This document shows, piece after piece, positions 32,268-39,515 of a stretch of 50,057 nt of DNA (position 1 is the stretch's first letter; the number at the start of each line of letters is the position of its first letter). The position numbers were made by a program, and so were the translations under genes. The notes beneath the pieces are model-generated. The model was not told where the DNA came from. It saw only the letters and a list, made by a program, of their open reading frames with translations, and made no database searches. The DNA comes from a virus: IMG/VR virus record IMGVR_UViG_3300046411_000702, positions 1-50,057 of that record, one strand, 5' to 3'.

Positions 32268-32301
32268 TTACGTTTTTTTTAATAAAAACTCTTTTTTAGG
32301 G

Positions 32302-32348
32302 TTTACTTCTGTAAAGAATGGGTTTATGCTGAAAAGTGTAAATACATT
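32302..32348 (+). promoter_or_regulatory. Early promoter-leader cassette, copy 2
   Basis: TTTACT (32302-32307), 17-bp spacer, TATGCT (32325-32330), 7 bases, GTAAATACATT (32338-32348), then CAGGAG and ATG at 32365. One base differs from the consensus leader block. Confidence 0.9.
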
Positions 32349-32364
32349 TTAACAGGAGAAAAAA

Positions 32365-32943
32365 ATGAAAATAGTTATTCACGTTCAAGACTTAGAAGCT
32401 AGAGGCGATAGATGGAAATATACTTTTGGTGAGTGTTATGTCATTAGAAATATATCTGAAGTAGATTTAGCTAAATATGATAATGTTTACTTTAAGGAGT
32501 TCTTAGAGAACCATTTTAACTCATCATATACTGGGTTAGCACCTACTCAAGAATATGAGAGGCAATCTTATATTCATTCAATTGATATTAAGGAAGATAA
32601 TGAAGAAGAAACTGATCCTTGGATAGTCCCTTACGAACTTAAGGTTATTGAGCATCATGTTGATGCTGACCTTGCCAGAGGGGTAGCAGTAAACTCTTGC
32701 TCATTATTTGCTTCAAGATTCTGCCCTAGAGAAGACCATTGGTCAACAGCCCCTAAGTATCAAGATATAATAGGTTATGTTGAGCAGTGTGTTATCACCC
32801 CTACTTGTGATCATCAAAATTATAAAAAAGAGTATGTGTCAAAAGATACTCAAGAGATAGTAATTGATGGTTTTACTCATAATGATTTCTCAAGAAAGCC
32901 TTATGATATGAACGCTAATTATGATGAACAGGAAGCCTCTTAA
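32365..32943 (+). CDS. Unknown early protein
   Basis: 192 aa, MKIVIHVQDLEARGDRWKYTFGE, acidic, with SCSLFASRFCPREDHW and four Cys in the C-terminal half that could bind metal (SRFCPRED, EQCVITPTCDH). First gene of the second early unit. No family recognised. Confidence 0.65.
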   Translation: MKIVIHVQDLEARGDRWKYTFGECYVIRNISEVDLAKYDNVYFKEFLENHFNSSYTGLAPTQEYERQSYIHSIDIKEDNEEETDPWIVPYELKVIEHHVDADLARGVAVNSCSLFASRFCPREDHWSTAPKYQDIIGYVEQCVITPTCDHQNYKKEYVSKDTQEIVIDGFTHNDFSRKPYDMNANYDEQEAS

Positions 32944-32953
32944 TGAGGCTTCC
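32931..32953 (+). terminator. Perfect 9-bp hairpin across a gene end
   Basis: GGAAGCCTC, loop TTAAT, GAGGCTTCC, spanning the stop codon of the 192-aa gene. No T-tract follows, so it is more likely an RNA-stability or translation-spacing element than an intrinsic terminator. Confidence 0.5.
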
Positions 32954-32969
32954 CATGGGGAGATATAAT

Positions 32970-33248
32970 ATGAAAAAAACAATCTGCTTATTATTTATTG
33001 TCCTTGCATCATGCTCTAGTCAAGAAAGATATATCATTGACCCAAGAGCGAGTAAATACCCTAAAGAATTATTTAGGGATAAATTAGAGTGTAAGGAAAT
33101 CGCTAAAACCCTTATAGAGGCAAAGAACGAGACTATCTTTGGCTTTATACCTTTTTGTACGTCAAGTGAATGTATGAGATTTGCAGACGTTAATTACGAC
33201 CCAATCAAAAAATGCCTAGTAAATCGTGGGCATTCTGTTTTAAATTAA
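32970..33248 (+). CDS. Small lipoprotein
   Basis: 92 aa from ATG 32970, preferred because GGGGAG is correctly spaced and MKKTICLLFIVLASCSS is a perfect lipoprotein signal (lipobox LASC, Cys at residue 15); an upstream in-frame ATG at 32943 would spoil it. The mature part has four further Cys (CKEIAK, FCTSSEC, CLVNRG). Export to the cell envelope in an early operon suggests superinfection exclusion or envelope modification; inference only. Confidence 0.75.
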   Translation: MKKTICLLFIVLASCSSQERYIIDPRASKYPKELFRDKLECKEIAKTLIEAKNETIFGFIPFCTSSECMRFADVNYDPIKKCLVNRGHSVLN

Positions 33249-33258
33249 GGAGAAAAAT

Positions 33259-34161
33259 ATGTTAAATACTGAAATAAGACACGCTTTAAATGAAATCAAT
33301 TTTCCAATAGCTGTTCAAGAAATCCCTACTATCCCTAATGATCAATTTAGAAAAATCGTTAGAACTGATAGTGATACTTTTTTAGGTATGTGTAAAACTA
33401 GATATAAGCCTATAAATCATATGGATGCGTTTGGTGGTGCTATTGAAAACATTATAAATGCAGGTCTAAAAGTAAATCCAGAAGATATAAAGGTTGAAAG
33501 CTACGAACATGGTGCTATGGCTAAAATGGAATTCACTATTCCTCAACAAAAAGTTATTGTTGGTAAACATGAACTCACATTGAAATATATAGCTAGAAAT
33601 TCATATAATGGTCGTTGGAAGTTTCAATCATTTTTTGGGTGGTTAAATGCAGTTTGTTTTAATACATTAGTATCAGGTCGTCAACTTGCCTATACAGCAA
33701 ACAGACACACAAAGCTTTTTGACATTGAGGCATCAAATGCAAAAATATACAATGCAGTTGAAGCAGTTACTGACGAAACTAAAAATTATACTGACTGGTG
33801 GTATAAAAGAATTGATGATGATCAAGTAGCAGATATGTTTAAAAAGACTATCTGCAAAAAAGACACCAACATTCAAAAATATGTTTCTGAAGATCAAGAA
33901 ACTAATAAAAAGCGTTTATCACAATTAATGGATTTATATGACGCTGAGAGACGTCAAATACATGGCAAGGGTGATTACACCAATGGATATGTAAAAGGCT
34001 CTCTATGGTGTGCTTTTCAATCAGCAACGTACTGGTCAACGCATATTGATTCTACTATGGCTAAAGATAATTATAAAAAACATATTATCCAACAAAAGAG
34101 GGAAACTTCAGTTAGAAATATGATTAATTCAAATACATGGAAAGAATTAGAAAAAGTTTAA
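33259..34161 (+). CDS. DUF932-like phage/plasmid protein
   Basis: 300 aa. TFLGMCKTRYKPINHMDAFGGAIENI, AKMEFTIPQQKVIV and LKYIARNSYNGRWKFQSFFGW follow the DUF932 (TIGR03299-type) pattern, a family widespread on phages and plasmids with unclear role, thought to be linked to DNA metabolism. AAGGAG precedes the ATG. The gene is followed by a strong terminator. Confidence 0.8.
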   Translation: MLNTEIRHALNEINFPIAVQEIPTIPNDQFRKIVRTDSDTFLGMCKTRYKPINHMDAFGGAIENIINAGLKVNPEDIKVESYEHGAMAKMEFTIPQQKVIVGKHELTLKYIARNSYNGRWKFQSFFGWLNAVCFNTLVSGRQLAYTANRHTKLFDIEASNAKIYNAVEAVTDETKNYTDWWYKRIDDDQVADMFKKTICKKDTNIQKYVSEDQETNKKRLSQLMDLYDAERRQIHGKGDYTNGYVKGSLWCAFQSATYWSTHIDSTMAKDNYKKHIIQQKRETSVRNMINSNTWKELEKV

Positions 34162-34180
34162 AAATTAATAAAAATTTAAA

Positions 34181-34207
34181 AGGAGGGTTAATAGCCCTCT
34201 TTTTTTT
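34181..34207 (+). terminator. Rho-independent terminator
   Basis: A GGAGGG/CCCTCT stem (one G-U) with a seven-base loop is followed by eight Ts. It closes the second early unit just before promoter copy 3. Confidence 0.88.
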
Positions 34208-34229
34208 ATAAAAAAACCCTATTTAAGGG

Positions 34230-34275
34230 TTTACTTTAAAGTAAAAGTGTAGTACTCTAATAATGTAAATATATT
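34230..34275 (+). promoter_or_regulatory. Early promoter-leader cassette, copy 3
   Basis: TTTACT (34230-34235), 17-bp spacer, TACTCT (34253-34258), 6 bases, GTAAATATATT (34265-34275), AGGAG and ATG at 34291. An inverted repeat AAACCCT/AGGGTTT (34214-34232) overlaps its -35. Confidence 0.87.
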
Positions 34276-34290
34276 TTAAGGAGTAATTAA

Positions 34291-34530
34291 ATGAACGATA
34301 TAAATAATTCAAATGAATATGATGCTTATCTAGTAAGGCATTCAGTAGGTTATATGGTGACTCAATTTCTAGGTCGTGGTCAATATAATAAAACTGAATT
34401 TGATACTATTGATCAAGCTAATCAGTTTGTAAGTAAAGTAAAAGAATCAAATCCTAATGCTAGAGTAATGGTTTATGGTTTATCAATGCCACCTCATGCT
34501 ACTAAGCCTATTTCAATAGCTATAAATTAA
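34291..34530 (+). CDS. Early small protein
   Basis: 79 aa, MNDINNSNEYDAYLVRHSVGYMVTQFLGRGQYN, TIDQANQFVSKVKESNPNARVMVYGLSMPP. Looks like a small alpha/beta fold, first gene of the third early unit. No family recognised. Confidence 0.65.
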   Translation: MNDINNSNEYDAYLVRHSVGYMVTQFLGRGQYNKTEFDTIDQANQFVSKVKESNPNARVMVYGLSMPPHATKPISIAIN

Positions 34531-34541
34531 GGAGGATTATT

Positions 34542-35771
34542 ATGAAAGCTTTATTATGCAGTGAAGTCATTAGTGCTTTGGGTAATCCTAAAAAGAGTAT
34601 TTTAGGTTATTGTGGGGGCAAGATAGCTGATGCTAAAATTAATCAATTAAGAAGTGAATTAGTTTTATCAAATAAGTTTAGTTTTTCAAATGAATTTTTG
34701 AAAAAGGTAACTCATGCAAGTTTTGAAAAACCTTCAGTTCTTTTAGATATGTGTGACTCAGCCATACCTCCATTTAATAATATTTGGATAGAGTGGGACG
34801 AAGATTTACGTCAAGAAATTCATGAGGAGTTCCATGGTTCAAAAATTTATAATATGAAAAGTTATAAAGATATTGGTGGTTTAGGTTATCACATTAAAAG
34901 TTTTGAAGATGACTTGGGTGATAGATACTTCTTATATCAAGCTTATTTTAAACACGATAAGTGGAAACAGATAGCCTCACAGCCTATGTGCTTTACTTTA
35001 AATAATGCAACTAATGACATGACTTATGACGATTATCGTGCCAAGCAAGAATTATTAGCTGAAATACCATCTTATATGCAGGCTAAAGATGAAAAGCAGT
35101 GGAATAATACAGTTTTTGAAGTTGGCTCAAAACTTATGGCACACTGGTATACTATGCAGTATGTTCCAAAGAAAGTGTTGAATAAACATGCAGAGATTAA
35201 TTCTGATGGTAATGGTTCTTTCATGGTTGATGCTAAAGTTGCTCACGAGTTAAAAAAATATAATAAATCATATGAGTGGAACTGCCTTTATGAATTATTT
35301 GAAAGATTAGGTTCAGTACAAGGAGCACCTATGCATTGGTCAATACCTGCACATAAATTTGAGCAGGGATATACCCTTGAAGAAATGAGGCAATTTAATA
35401 ATGCTTTTTTAGATTCATGTGAGGGTGATGCACGATTTATCATTTCAGCACTTGGGTTAATGAATATGGGTATACATGAGTCAACAGTTGTACAACCTGA
35501 TAATAAAATAATTCATACTTATAATAGTCAAAGAGTTCCAAGAAATGAGTATAAAGTTTTGAATATTAACCTTACTGAAAGGCAAGTAAGAAAGCTTTAT
35601 AAAAGTAAATTTACAGGTCAAGGGTCAGCCAAGCGTGAACATGAAAGGAGGGGTCATTGGAGGCATTATAGAGACGCTACTGGAACTATAATAAGAAAGG
35701 TATGGGTCAAATCTTGTACAGCAGGTAATAAAAATCTAGGCTCAATAGATAAAGATTATAATATTAAATAG
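34542..35771 (+). CDS. Large early protein of unknown function
   Basis: 409 aa with GGAGG before the ATG. The C-terminal REHERRGHWRHYRDATGTI segment (His/Arg-rich) is a motif I recall from proteins of marine phages with unknown role, and the 90-150 region (GGLGYHIKSFEDDLGDRYF) is well ordered. No catalytic motif is evident. The size and early placement suggest a major early function, possibly host takeover or DNA binding. Confidence 0.7.
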   Translation: MKALLCSEVISALGNPKKSILGYCGGKIADAKINQLRSELVLSNKFSFSNEFLKKVTHASFEKPSVLLDMCDSAIPPFNNIWIEWDEDLRQEIHEEFHGSKIYNMKSYKDIGGLGYHIKSFEDDLGDRYFLYQAYFKHDKWKQIASQPMCFTLNNATNDMTYDDYRAKQELLAEIPSYMQAKDEKQWNNTVFEVGSKLMAHWYTMQYVPKKVLNKHAEINSDGNGSFMVDAKVAHELKKYNKSYEWNCLYELFERLGSVQGAPMHWSIPAHKFEQGYTLEEMRQFNNAFLDSCEGDARFIISALGLMNMGIHESTVVQPDNKIIHTYNSQRVPRNEYKVLNINLTERQVRKLYKSKFTGQGSAKREHERRGHWRHYRDATGTIIRKVWVKSCTAGNKNLGSIDKDYNIK

Positions 35772-35780
35772 GAGGATAAT

Positions 35781-35999
35781 ATGAAAAATGTATGTATATT
35801 TGATGATTTATTTGAAGCAATTAAAAATAATAATCGTCATGAAACACTAAAGCTCTTTAAGTTATGTGTCAGGGCAAATACAAACCTTGATAAACTAGCA
35901 CAAAGATTGCAAAATAAATTTGATAAAGAGTTAATCTTTATTGATGACATTAGAAATTATCTTGCGAATTTTATTTGTCGTGCTAGGATGTATAAATGA
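35781..35999 (+). CDS. Early small helical protein
   Basis: 72 aa, MKNVCIFDDLFEAIKNNNRHETLKLFKLC, all helical, GGAGG before the ATG. Last rightward early gene before a structured non-coding stretch. No family recognised. Confidence 0.6.
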   Translation: MKNVCIFDDLFEAIKNNNRHETLKLFKLCVRANTNLDKLAQRLQNKFDKELIFIDDIRNYLANFICRARMYK

Positions 36000-36041
36000 T
36001 TGGTTATGGTCTGATGAAATATATTTACACATTTTCTTCTT

Positions 36042-36173
36042 AGCACCATTTAGCGACATAAAGCATCAGATAATATGTCGCAATGATTTAGTTTTGGTGT
36101 CCTTTCAATTCATTTACCAAAACTTAAGGGTGAACTTGATGGTTATGGTTGAACATTAGGTTCACCCATTTTT
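36042..36173 (+). ncRNA. Gene-free stretch with three consecutive hairpins, possible structured RNA ending in a terminator
   Basis: Stem 1: GCGACATA/TATGTCGC (36053-36060, 36074-36081). Stem 2: AGTTTTGGT/ACCAAAACT (36090-36098, 36116-36124). Stem 3: GGGTGAAC/GTTCACCC (36128-36135, 36160-36167), followed by ATTTTTA. CACCA (36044-36048) can alternatively pair with TGGTG (36095-36099), excluding stem 2. It lies between convergent gene ends; stem 3 is the likely terminator, stems 1-2 are unexplained. The RNA call is tentative. Confidence 0.5.
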
Positions 36174-36570
36174 AAATACCTAAACTTCTATGATTTGAGC
36201 TTTTAGTTTGCCAAGCACTTATTTTTATTTCTGCTGATTTCCATAAAAAAAGTAATCTTTCATGCTGATATATAGCAGTTTGTAAAGCTTTTATGTGGTC
36301 TTGATAATCTTGGTGTGCATAAGCTTCTCTTTCTTGTGCTGATATAGGTGATTCAATAAACTTTTTCATTAAAAGAGACTTAAGGGACTTTCTATATTCT
36401 TCCATATATTTTCTTTTAGCAGATGCTTCAGCTAAATTATCAGCATTATCTCTCATAAAATTAATTGCTTTTTCAATATCTAAATCGTTAAGTGTAGATA
36501 CACTAGGTCTTTCATCAAGTTTTTTTTCAGACATAGCTTTAATTACTTCCCTTTTAGTTTTAATCTTCAT
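36172..36570 (-). CDS. Unknown helical protein of recombination operon
   Basis: 132 aa, starting at 36570 with an ATGA overlap on the upstream gene. All-helical with EASAKRKYMEEYRKSLKSLLMKKF and QERLLFLWKSAEIKI-like segments (actual: YQHERLLFLW). Last gene of the leftward operon. I recall similar small proteins beside annealing genes in marine phages, function unknown. An ATG 11 codons downstream is an alternative start. Confidence 0.7.
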   Translation of the reverse strand: MKIKTKREVIKAMSEKKLDERPSVSTLNDLDIEKAINFMRDNADNLAEASAKRKYMEEYRKSLKSLLMKKFIESPISAQEREAYAHQDYQDHIKALQTAIYQHERLLFLWKSAEIKISAWQTKSSNHRSLGI

Positions 36571-36707
36571 TTAAATCTTTTTCTTCTACTCAGTTCTTTT
36601 TTAGTACATAAGCAGTTGCTCAAAATATTTGCTGACCAGTCAATTGGTAATATTACGGCATTACAAATCTGACAATGTAAAGACTTACCTATTGTGTAAG
36701 GTCTCAT
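36567..36707 (-). CDS. 46-aa Cys-containing peptide
   Basis: MRPYTIGKSLHCQICNAVILPIDW, then SNCLCTKKELSRRKRF. Four Cys in CxxC and CxC arrangement suggest a single zinc site. The stop overlaps the next start as ATGA. It fills the gap between the HNH gene and the 132-aa gene. Confidence 0.55.
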   Translation of the reverse strand: MRPYTIGKSLHCQICNAVILPIDWSANILSNCLCTKKELSRRKRFK

Positions 36708-36721
36708 ATCTAAAAAATAAT

Positions 36722-37042
36722 TTATTTTTTTGGTCTTGTTTCCCATAATTGTTTTGCTAATAGCCTTCCGTAATCATTTTGTAAATTAAAGTGTTTCCAG
36801 AACTTATCTTCGTCACCAAAAACGTCATGTAGTAAATGATGATGATATTGGCATAAAGGTATTACATTATTATCAGATGATTTCATTCCCATGCCTCTGA
36901 AGCCTTCATAGGGCTTTAAAAGATGATGGGCTTGTACATTATGAGTGCAACTAAAATAATCAATATCAGCTATACAACACCTCATTTTTGAAACATATAT
37001 TAAATGTTTTTTATCCTTAATTCTTGGTGTCTTTGCATACAT
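36722..37042 (-). CDS. HNH-type nuclease (DUF968-like)
   Basis: 106 aa. MRCCIADIDYFSC, VQAHHLLKPYEGFRGMGMKSSDNNVIPLC and YHHHLLHDVFGDEDKFW give the Cys/His framework of the HNH or DUF968 family (AHH ... C-x2-HHxxLH). Such small nucleases in recombination operons process branched DNA or assist packaging. The start is uncertain: no ribosome site at 37042, and residue 20 (MRCC) is an alternative. Confidence 0.8.
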   Translation of the reverse strand: MYAKTPRIKDKKHLIYVSKMRCCIADIDYFSCTHNVQAHHLLKPYEGFRGMGMKSSDNNVIPLCQYHHHLLHDVFGDEDKFWKHFNLQNDYGRLLAKQLWETRPKK

Positions 37043-37179
37043 TTATTTAAACGTTGTTTCTCATAATTATCATTATGTTTTGACGTAATTCCTAAACACT
37101 TTATACATATAAATTTGCTATGCAAGAAGAGCAATAAATATTGTCCACCTACATAGCATTTACTGCAAACTCTGGACAC
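37000..37179 (-). CDS. 59-aa zinc-ribbon-like peptide
   Basis: GTG start with AGGGGG five bases before it. VCSKCYVGGQYLL and FICIKCLGITS provide two CxxC pairs, followed by a basic tail. It overlaps the HNH gene start by 43 bases, which is unusual and lowers confidence. Confidence 0.45.
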   Translation of the reverse strand: MSRVCSKCYVGGQYLLLFLHSKFICIKCLGITSKHNDNYEKQRLNKCMQRHQELRIKNI

Positions 37180-37196
37180 TATAACCCCCTTTTTAA

Positions 37197-37595
37197 TTAG
37201 AATGGGTTATTTGTCTCCTTATCGTCAACATTTTTTTTAACATTTGATCCGTCATCAAAATCCTTTAATGATAAGCTTATATAATTATTTCCTTTATCAT
37301 TTGATTTTTTCCAAGCAGATATCACCATAGATTTAACGTTATTTAAAACATTTATCACTCCTTTTGCATCAGGGTGATCATCTTTCTGCTTATCTTCATT
37401 TTTCTTAAGAGTCCCCATAGCTTTGTATAACTCAAGTATAGGAACACCATCTTTGTTATTTCTTTGAACAGCTATTACTCTTTCATCGCCATTCCCAATA
37501 TTAATTTTACCTTGTTGAGTGATAATCCAATCATCAGAGTTTGAAAATAAAATCCCAGAATTAGTATTATCATATGATTTAGTATTATAATTCAT
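37197..37595 (-). CDS. DUF736-like protein with SSB-type acidic tail
   Basis: 132 aa with GGAGG before the ATG. HPDAKGVINVL, SMVISAWKKSNDKGNNYISLSLKDF match the DUF736-like OB-type pattern. The last residues, VDDKETNNPF, form an acidic tip ending in Pro-Phe, like bacterial SSB, which recruits replication proteins. Position after the annealing protein supports a single-strand DNA-binding role; that is inference from motif and context. Confidence 0.75.
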   Translation of the reverse strand: MNYNTKSYDNTNSGILFSNSDDWIITQQGKINIGNGDERVIAVQRNNKDGVPILELYKAMGTLKKNEDKQKDDHPDAKGVINVLNNVKSMVISAWKKSNDKGNNYISLSLKDFDDGSNVKKNVDDKETNNPF

Positions 37596-37605
37596 TTAAA
37601 CCTCC

Positions 37606-38148
37606 TTATAAAACGTCGTTATTATTTGATTCATATTTTTGTTTAGGCTCAGTTTCAGGTACAGGGTGTACATAAGAACCATCATATAAATCAAAACCAA
37701 GCCCAAAAAGAGCTATAGTTTTTACTAAACATCTCATTTTAGTATCATTTATATCTTTTGAAGTAGGGTTTGCTATAGATTTATTTTTAAAATCCATAAC
37801 AGGAAGCCACATTTTCTTTGTAATTCCTTGAATAGTTACTTTACAAAAAACTGAAGCAGTATCATTAGGATAAAATAAACAATCATAAACATGACCATCT
37901 TTTTCAAATGTTTCAAAATCAAACTCTGCATCAGGATATTTAGCAATCAAATCCCTCCAACAAGCACTCCATTTATAGTAAGGCAAAGAGTAACTTTCTT
38001 CATGCCATTGATTATTTTTACCTTTAACATTCCTTGTATGGGTTCTGATTTCAATTTTATCAGGGTCTGTTTTATTATTTCCCTCAGTAAAAGATTCCCA
38101 TATATTTTTAAAAGCCTCTGCTTTTGATATTGTTACAACTTCTGTCAT
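37606..38148 (-). CDS. Single-strand annealing protein (DUF1071-like)
   Basis: 180 aa from 38148 (MTEVVTISKAEAFKN), chosen for the GGAGG 5 bases upstream. YYKWSACWRDLIAKYPDAEF, VTIQGITKKMWLPVMDFKNKSI and MRCLVKTIALFGLGFDLYDG are the DUF1071 signature, a family of phage annealing recombinases. It partners with the upstream RecB/Cas4-like nuclease (4-base overlap) in a SynExo-type system that joins or circularises phage DNA. Confidence 0.88.
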   Translation of the reverse strand: MTEVVTISKAEAFKNIWESFTEGNNKTDPDKIEIRTHTRNVKGKNNQWHEESYSLPYYKWSACWRDLIAKYPDAEFDFETFEKDGHVYDCLFYPNDTASVFCKVTIQGITKKMWLPVMDFKNKSIANPTSKDINDTKMRCLVKTIALFGLGFDLYDGSYVHPVPETEPKQKYESNNNDVL

Positions 38149-38891
38149 AATGACCTCCATATTTTTGTTGCTTCGTTCTTCATTTCTGCTGACCACTTCC
38201 AATCATCAAAATTTGGTGTATAAAAGGAAGCTAATTCATATCTATCACTTGAAATAGAAAGGAATTTCATTAAGCCCAATATCGTATAATATATTTGACT
38301 TTGATAATATTTTGTATCTACAACTTTAAACTGAGCAGTTTTCGTTTGAGAAACATAAAATAGTTCTAAAGATTTATTAGGGTGAGCCATACCATAAATT
38401 GTTAATTGACGATTATTTGCCTCTGATTGTATGCTTGGCATTCTAGTAGTTGTTTTAAGATCAACTATTTTGTCTTTAAAAACGAAATCAATATAACCCA
38501 TAATTGGTATAGGACAGTCCTCAAAGAATACTTCAATCTTTTCCTGATATGATAAAGGGTCTTTATCTTCAAACCCTGACGCTAAATTATTTAACATTCT
38601 TATAAGATTTGATTGTTCTTTAACACCTTCAGAAAGATCAATATGATTTTCTACTAGAAGCTGATCAAACTGATTCTTTAGTTCGCTGTCTTTCATGTAT
38701 TTGATTTTCTTAGTCAAAAAGTCAGCATAATATTTTTCAAGTGCTATACCTCTCAAAGCACTAACGTTGGTTTTACTTCTTTTATTAAAAAGATAAGTAA
38801 GTATCCAATAGCATGGGTCTTGTATCCAAGTATTAATACTTGAGGGAGACAAGTGTTCAATACCATGCACCTTAAAGGGATTGTTTTCCAT
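38145..38891 (-). CDS. PD-(D/E)XK exonuclease (RecB/Cas4-like)
   Basis: 248 aa. HLSPSSINTWIQDPCYW at the N-terminus, GYIDFVFKDKIVDLKTT (Asp and the DLK catalytic motif), and RQLTIYGMAH (QhxxY motif) identify a RecB-type exonuclease domain. It should resect DNA ends for the annealing protein encoded next. GAGGAAAAA precedes the ATG, and a -10 TATAAT promoter lies upstream at 38924-38951. Confidence 0.88.
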   Translation of the reverse strand: MENNPFKVHGIEHLSPSSINTWIQDPCYWILTYLFNKRSKTNVSALRGIALEKYYADFLTKKIKYMKDSELKNQFDQLLVENHIDLSEGVKEQSNLIRMLNNLASGFEDKDPLSYQEKIEVFFEDCPIPIMGYIDFVFKDKIVDLKTTTRMPSIQSEANNRQLTIYGMAHPNKSLELFYVSQTKTAQFKVVDTKYYQSQIYYTILGLMKFLSISSDRYELASFYTPNFDDWKWSAEMKNEATKIWRSL

Positions 38892-38923
38892 TTTTTCCTC
38901 ATTCTTTGTTCTTTGTTGATTTC

Positions 38924-38951
38924 ATTATATTGATTTGATATAAGAAGTAAA
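38924..38951 (-). promoter_or_regulatory. Leftward promoter of the recombination operon
   Basis: On the minus strand: TTTACT (38951-38946), 16-bp spacer, TATAAT (38929-38924). The -35 is the same hexamer as in the early promoters, but the GTAAATATATT block is absent. It is back-to-back with the rightward promoter at 38964; arms AAGTAAAC/GTTTACTT (38945-38952, 38963-38970) form an inverted repeat between them. Confidence 0.8.
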
Positions 38952-38963
38952 CCTTTTTTAGAG

Positions 38964-38992
38964 TTTACTTATGTGTTAAAATAAATTATTAC
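38964..38992 (+). promoter_or_regulatory. Rightward promoter of the replication/modification operon
   Basis: TTTACT (38964-38969), 17-bp spacer, TATTAC (38987-38992), then a degenerate TTAAATACT leader and AAGGAG before the TTG start at 39014. Only 12 bp separate its -35 from that of the leftward promoter, so polymerases should exclude each other. Confidence 0.72.
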
Positions 38993-39013
38993 TTAAATAC
39001 TAAGGAGAATAAA

Positions 39014-39229
39014 TTGAGATTAATCAGCTACATAAAGCAAAATGGATTTAATATTAAAAGCTTTGCAAGAGAAATAGGGACGTCACATAGAAATATGGAA
39101 ATGTGGGCTAGAGGTGAACGTATGCCTAGATGGAAGGAAGCAGAAAAGATATTTATTTACACTAATAATGCAGTTACAGGGCATGATTTATATGAGGAAC
39201 AAATACAACGCAAAAAAGCAAATATATAA
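39014..39229 (+). CDS. HTH regulator, Cro/CI-like
   Basis: 71 aa, TTG start with AAGGAG spaced correctly. SFAREIGTSHRNMEMWARGERMPRWKEAEKIF is a helix-turn-helix of the Cro/CI type (similar to YdaS-like antitoxin and phage regulators). It lies directly behind the divergent promoters and is the obvious candidate to act on the palindrome between them. The TTG start suggests low expression. Confidence 0.8.
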   Translation: MRLISYIKQNGFNIKSFAREIGTSHRNMEMWARGERMPRWKEAEKIFIYTNNAVTGHDLYEEQIQRKKANI

Positions 39230-39515
39230 AGGTATCAAATTTGATTCAAAGAAAGAGTTAGAAAGATATTTAGTATTAGAAAAGCTTTTAAAGTTCAAAC
39301 AAATAACAGAATTAGAAATACATCCAGTATATCCTTTGATTGTTAATAATATAAAGATTGGTAAATATACTGCAGATTTTAGATATAAAAATAAAAATGG
39401 AGAGGTTATAGTTGAAGACGTTAAAAGTAAAATTACAAAAACCAGAGATTACATATTAAGAAAAAAAATACTGGCTACATATCAGCCACCTATTTTAATT
39501 AAGGAGATACTATGA
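39192..39515 (+). CDS. DUF1064-like nuclease (Holliday-junction-type)
   Basis: 107 aa from ATG 39192 (MRNKYNAKKQIYKGIKFDSKKELERY). IGKYTADFRYKNKNGEVIVEDVKSKITKT is the DUF1064 PD-(D/E)XK pattern: GIKFDSKKE, ADF and EDVK. Family members are thought to be phage resolvase-like nucleases. It overlaps the regulator by 38 bases. Confidence 0.82.
   Translation: MRNKYNAKKQIYKGIKFDSKKELERYLVLEKLLKFKQITELEIHPVYPLIVNNIKIGKYTADFRYKNKNGEVIVEDVKSKITKTRDYILRKKILATYQPPILIKEIL

Noticed and set aside
35997-36060. CTGATGA followed by A-rich sequence as a hammerhead ribozyme core
   Set aside because: The required GAAA after a second stem and the closing helices are absent.
35941-36159. A 72-codon rightward frame across the hairpin stretch
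   Set aside because: It starts well inside the 35781 gene, has no ribosome site, and its product is an irregular hydrophobic string; the inverted repeats explain the DNA better.
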